Positions 6,144 through 8,424 of a DNA stretch of 8,424 bases are shown here, in pieces (positions within the stretch are counted from its first letter, which is position 1; every line of letters begins with the position of its first letter). The stretch covers positions 1 through 8,424 of the forward strand of contig DAOWMJ010000086.1 in NCBI GenBank assembly GCA_030643145.1. The letters are read 5' to 3'. Origin of the DNA: Candidatus Latescibacterota bacterium (GTDB lineage Bacteria; Krumholzibacteriota; Krumholzibacteriia; Krumholzibacteriales; WJIX01). Position numbers and translations under genes: made by a program. The notes under the pieces are model-generated. The model saw only the letters and a list, made by a program, of their open reading frames with translations. It did not search any database and was not told the origin of the DNA.

Positions 6144-7785
6144 TTCAGCCGGCGGATTATTTGAGTTCGATAATAAGCGATCCGATGGGATTCCGCTTGA
6201 AGAGATTAAAGAAAAACTGCAGCCTCTTTTCCTCGATAAAAGGATAAAAAAGATCGGACACAATATTAAATATGATCTTATGGTTTTAAAGGGCTGCGGC
6301 ATTGAGGTAAATGGAGTTTCCTTTGACACGATGATAGCATCCTATTGCCTTGATCCATCCAGGAGATCTCATTCTCTTGATAATCTGGCTCTAGAATTTT
6401 GCAGGCACAGGATGATCGCGTATAAGGAGCTATTCGAAAAAGATGATAAAAAGAAAGAGATAAGGAAAGTTCCGCTGTCCAAATTGAAAGAGTATGCCTG
6501 CGAGGATTCTGATTTCACCTTTCGGCTTAAGAATATTTTTGGTGAGCTCCTTTCCGGTTCCGGGCACGAGATGCTCTTTAGGGAAATCGAAATGCCTTTG
6601 CTTTTTGTTTTGATGAAGATGGAACTTGCGGGAGTTGCGATAGACAGGCCGCGGCTTCTGCGCTTATCCGGCGAAATATCAGAGAAGCTTAAGGAAATTC
6701 GTAAAAAGATTTATAAATACGCCGGACTAGAATTCAATATTAATTCGAATAAACAGCTGCAACATATTCTTTTTGAAAAACTCGAACTTCCGGTAATAAA
6801 AAAAACAAAGACGGGGTATTCAACCGATATGGAGGTGCTTACGGAGCTTTCCGGCAAGCATTCGATTGTTCCGTATATTATTGATTACCGCCAGTTTTCC
6901 AAATTGGCAAATACATATATAGATTCTTTGCCCTTACTTGTTAGCAAAAAGACACATAGGATTCATACTTCCTTTAATCAAACGGTCACTTCAACGGGAA
7001 GATTATCCTCGAGCAACCCGAATTTACAGAATATTCCGATACGCTCAGAGATTGGAAAGAAGATAAGAAGCGCTTTTGTGCCGCGTGAAGGAAACCTGCT
7101 GATGGACGCTGATTATTCTCAGGTTGAATTGCGGATACTGGCACATCTCTCCGGCGATCCGAATCTTGTGAAGGCTTTTCGTGATGGCGCGGATGTTCAC
7201 AGGAGAACAGCGGCTATGATTTATCAGCTCGAAGAGGACGATGTAACGGCGCAGATGCGTTCGGCGGCGAAAACTATCAATTTCGGAGTTATTTACGGTC
7301 TCGGGGCAAGAGGCCTTTCAAAACAAATTGGTGTGACTGTAGAGGAGGCGAGAGAATTTATAGAGGGTTATTTTAATAAATACCCCGGAGTAAGGGAGTT
7401 TATAGAGGAATGTAAGGAAAAGGCGCGACAGAACGGATATACTGAAACGATGCTGGGAAGAAGGAGGGAGCTGAGGGATATCTCCAGTACAAACGGCAGG
7501 CTGCGAAGTTTTTCCGAAAGGATCGCCGTTAACACACCAATTCAGGGAACAGCAGCTGATATGATAAAAGTCGCTATGATAAATATCGACAAAATAGTGT
7601 CTGAACAGAATCTCACCAGTAGAATGATCATGCAGGTTCATGACGAACTGGTTTTTGAAATACCCTTTGGGGAAGAAGATATTATGCTTGAGATTGTCAG
7701 GACCGGAATGGAATCTGCCCTTGAATTAAAGGTGCCCCTGATAGTAAGCATTGATACGGGGAGGAATTGGCTGGAGGCCCATTAA
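6073..7785 (+). CDS. polA: DNA polymerase I, C-terminal part (rest of proofreading domain and polymerase), downstream of the frameshift
   Basis: This second half of polA lies in the +1 frame. The first available start is TTG 6073, but family similarity begins only at about 6115 (YIPVQESG), so an independent start there is unlikely. Numbering on the repaired 903-residue protein (E. coli: 928), the proofreading residues are complete: Asp401 in GHNIKYDL (Exo II) and Tyr474/Asp478 in YACED (Exo III). The polymerase domain has TSTGRLSSSNPNLQNIPIR, motif A DADYSQVELR with catalytic Asp680, motif B with Arg729, Lys733, Phe737 and Tyr741 in the R-x3-K-x3-F-x3-Y pattern, TPIQGTAADMIK, and motif C QVHDELV with His856/Asp857. 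Phe737 predicts discrimination against dideoxynucleotides, as in E. coli. Every catalytic residue being kept argues against an old pseudogene. The TAA overlaps the coaE start by one base. Confidence 0.9.
   Translation: MWEFPSALKRERLFYIPVQESGIDSAGGLFEFDNKRSDGIPLEEIKEKLQPLFLDKRIKKIGHNIKYDLMVLKGCGIEVNGVSFDTMIASYCLDPSRRSHSLDNLALEFCRHRMIAYKELFEKDDKKKEIRKVPLSKLKEYACEDSDFTFRLKNIFGELLSGSGHEMLFREIEMPLLFVLMKMELAGVAIDRPRLLRLSGEISEKLKEIRKKIYKYAGLEFNINSNKQLQHILFEKLELPVIKKTKTGYSTDMEVLTELSGKHSIVPYIIDYRQFSKLANTYIDSLPLLVSKKTHRIHTSFNQTVTSTGRLSSSNPNLQNIPIRSEIGKKIRSAFVPREGNLLMDADYSQVELRILAHLSGDPNLVKAFRDGADVHRRTAAMIYQLEEDDVTAQMRSAAKTINFGVIYGLGARGLSKQIGVTVEEAREFIEGYFNKYPGVREFIEECKEKARQNGYTETMLGRRRELRDISSTNGRLRSFSERIAVNTPIQGTAADMIKVAMINIDKIVSEQNLTSRMIMQVHDELVFEIPFGEEDIMLEIVRTGMESALELKVPLIVSIDTGRNWLEAH
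6109..6117 (+). other. Single-base frameshift within polA at a run of six T
   Basis: The bases are C, six T (6110-6115), A, T. The upstream frame reads GCT TTT TTA TAT and soon stops; the downstream frame reads TAT ATT CCT from 6115, giving YIPVQESG. Removing one T gives GCT TTT TAT ATT CCT (A-F-Y-I-P), which agrees with the A-Y-Y-I-P pattern usual at this point of PolA. The two frames join to make a 903-residue protein. Either an extra T is present (error or mutation), or ribosomes or polymerase slip here. Confidence 0.88.
7773..7777 (+). promoter_or_regulatory. Shine-Dalgarno sequence fixing the coaE start at 7785
   Basis: GGAGG inside the end of polA lies 7 bases before ATG 7785. It supports that start over the in-frame TTG at 7767, which would put the ribosome site inside the gene and add six residues (MAGGPL) ahead of the usual P-loop strand. 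Confidence 0.75.
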
Positions 7786-8390
7786 TGAATACCCCTGTAA
7801 TAGTTGTAACCGGCCCGATTGCTTCCGGCAAGAGTACGGTGGCCGGAATTATAGCCGCTGACGGCGGTTTTCTGCTTGATGCGGATAAGATTGCCAATGG
7901 TGTACTTGAAACAGAAAAAGTTAAGGAAAAGGTTCTTCGGGAATTTGGTAGTAGTGTGATTGCCGGCTCAGGTTCGGTTTCAAGAGAAAAACTCGGAGAT
8001 ATCGTCTTTTCGGATCCTGAAAAACTGGGGAGCCTTAACAATATTCTCTATCCTTACATAAAGAAAAAAATAGAAGAAGAAGTCTTGAATATTGTCGGCA
8101 AAGTCAGATATATTGTTCTTGATGCGGTGCTTTATTTTCAGTATAAATTTGATTTCAAAGAAGATTTTGTTGTTGTTACAAAGGCGGCTGAAAATGTCAG
8201 GATCGAGAGGCTCGTAAGAAGAGATGGAGTAGACGCAGCCGAAGCTGAGAAGAGGGTAGAGGCGCAGAGGCCGCTATATTCCAATTGGGATAAAGGTGAT
8301 GTGGTAATAAACACCGTTTGCTCAATGAAAGAACTAAAAGCTATTGCGGAAACGGTAAGGAATGATTTTCTTAATAGTAATGCTGATTGA
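7785..8390 (+). CDS. coaE: Dephospho-CoA kinase CoaE
   Basis: This enzyme phosphorylates the 3'-hydroxyl of dephospho-CoA with ATP, the last step of coenzyme A synthesis. The 201-residue length is typical. It begins with a beta strand and the P-loop GPIASGKST (10-18), followed by LLDADKIA (30-37), whose aspartates 32 and 34 correspond to the family's D-x-D substrate and catalytic site. SREKLGDIVFSDPEKLGSLNNILYP (66-90) and the lid region with RIERLVRRDG (139-148) and RVEAQRP (157-163) are recognisable. Several normally conserved spots differ: Y89-P90 where His-Pro is usual, DAVLYFQ (113-119) where D-x-P-L-L-x-E is usual, and GDVVINT (171-177) for A-D-x-V-I-x-N. A divergent but functional CoaE is most likely; another P-loop nucleotide or nucleoside kinase is the alternative. 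The TAATG overlap couples it to polA, a neighbourhood also known from other bacteria. Confidence 0.85.
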   Translation: MNTPVIVVTGPIASGKSTVAGIIAADGGFLLDADKIANGVLETEKVKEKVLREFGSSVIAGSGSVSREKLGDIVFSDPEKLGSLNNILYPYIKKKIEEEVLNIVGKVRYIVLDAVLYFQYKFDFKEDFVVVTKAAENVRIERLVRRDGVDAAEAEKRVEAQRPLYSNWDKGDVVINTVCSMKELKAIAETVRNDFLNSNAD

Positions 8391-8397
8391 GGGGCGA

Positions 8398-8412
8398 AGC
8401 GGCCTTGCCGCT
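8398..8412 (+). other. Small perfect hairpin just after coaE
   Basis: AGCGGC (8398-8403) and GCCGCT (8407-8412) form a 6-base-pair GC-rich stem with a 3-base loop, starting 8 bases after the coaE stop. The following bases (GACAGATATTGA) have no T-run, so it is not a canonical intrinsic terminator. It could act as a 3'-end stabiliser or be chance. The window ends 12 bases later, and I see no gene in the last 34 bases. Confidence 0.4.
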
Positions 8413-8424
8413 GACAGATATTGA

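Noticed and set aside
7767..7784. TTG 7767 as the coaE start
   Set aside because: The GGAGG lies downstream of it, and CoaE proteins normally begin just before the P-loop strand, as from ATG 7785.
6073..7785. Downstream polA half as an independent polymerase gene (Klenow-like)
   Set aside because: Its first residues (WEFPSALKRER) are out of frame with the family, it lacks Exo I, and the missing Exo I sits in the upstream frame right up to the break, so this is one gene with a one-base shift.
8380..8424. 14-codon reading frame (ATG 8380 to TGA 8424) after coaE
   Set aside because: It is very short, overlaps the coaE end and the hairpin, and has no ribosome binding site; probably chance.
1..8424. 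CRISPR arrays, transposons, phage, toxin-antitoxin or defence genes, tRNA or rRNA
   Set aside because: Reading both strands showed no repeat-spacer pattern, transposase motifs, terminal repeats or RNA gene signatures; nearly all of the window is accounted for by housekeeping genes.

Overview
The window (8,424 bases, all genes on the + strand) is a compact housekeeping region of a diderm (Gram-negative-type) bacterium. Two predicted lipoproteins, one of them BamD-like, imply an outer membrane. The mix of ftsK, rimO, envelope TPR lipoproteins, nadD, polA and coaE would suit an uncultured FCB-type lineage, but phylum is inference; nothing here fixes it. Codon use looks uniform by eye, and there are no mobile elements, CRISPR arrays, tRNA or rRNA genes.

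Layout. Positions 1-666 hold the 3' end of ftsK (DNA translocase: end of the motor domain plus the DNA-reading gamma winged helix). rimO (650-2005), the methylthiotransferase for ribosomal protein S12, overlaps its end. The only sizeable non-coding gap, 2006-2101, carries a promoter-like sequence with a perfect TTGACA and a strong Shine-Dalgarno sequence before a GTG start. It probably opens a second operon: an unrecognised secreted or membrane-anchored protein (2102-2797), a TPR lipoprotein (2790-3719), a BamD-like TPR lipoprotein (about 3703-4485), nadD (4475-5065), polA (5073-7785, interrupted by a frameshift at about 6110-6115) and coaE (7785-8390). Neighbouring genes overlap by 1-17 bases or lie 7 bases apart, consistent with one translationally coupled transcript. 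The last 34 bases hold a small perfect hairpin and no supported gene.

How the genes fit together. The first block joins chromosome segregation at division to ribosome modification. The second joins outer-membrane assembly to two cofactor steps (NAD and CoA synthesis) and to DNA polymerase I. polA beside coaE is a known neighbourhood in other bacteria. These are growth-linked core functions and need not interact directly.

The most notable point is polA. All its nuclease, proofreading and polymerase motifs are intact, but a run of six T bases puts the two halves in different frames; removing one T restores a 903-residue full-length polymerase. A sequencing or assembly error is the simplest explanation, then recent mutation, then +1 recoding. 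I did not find a convincing undescribed system here.
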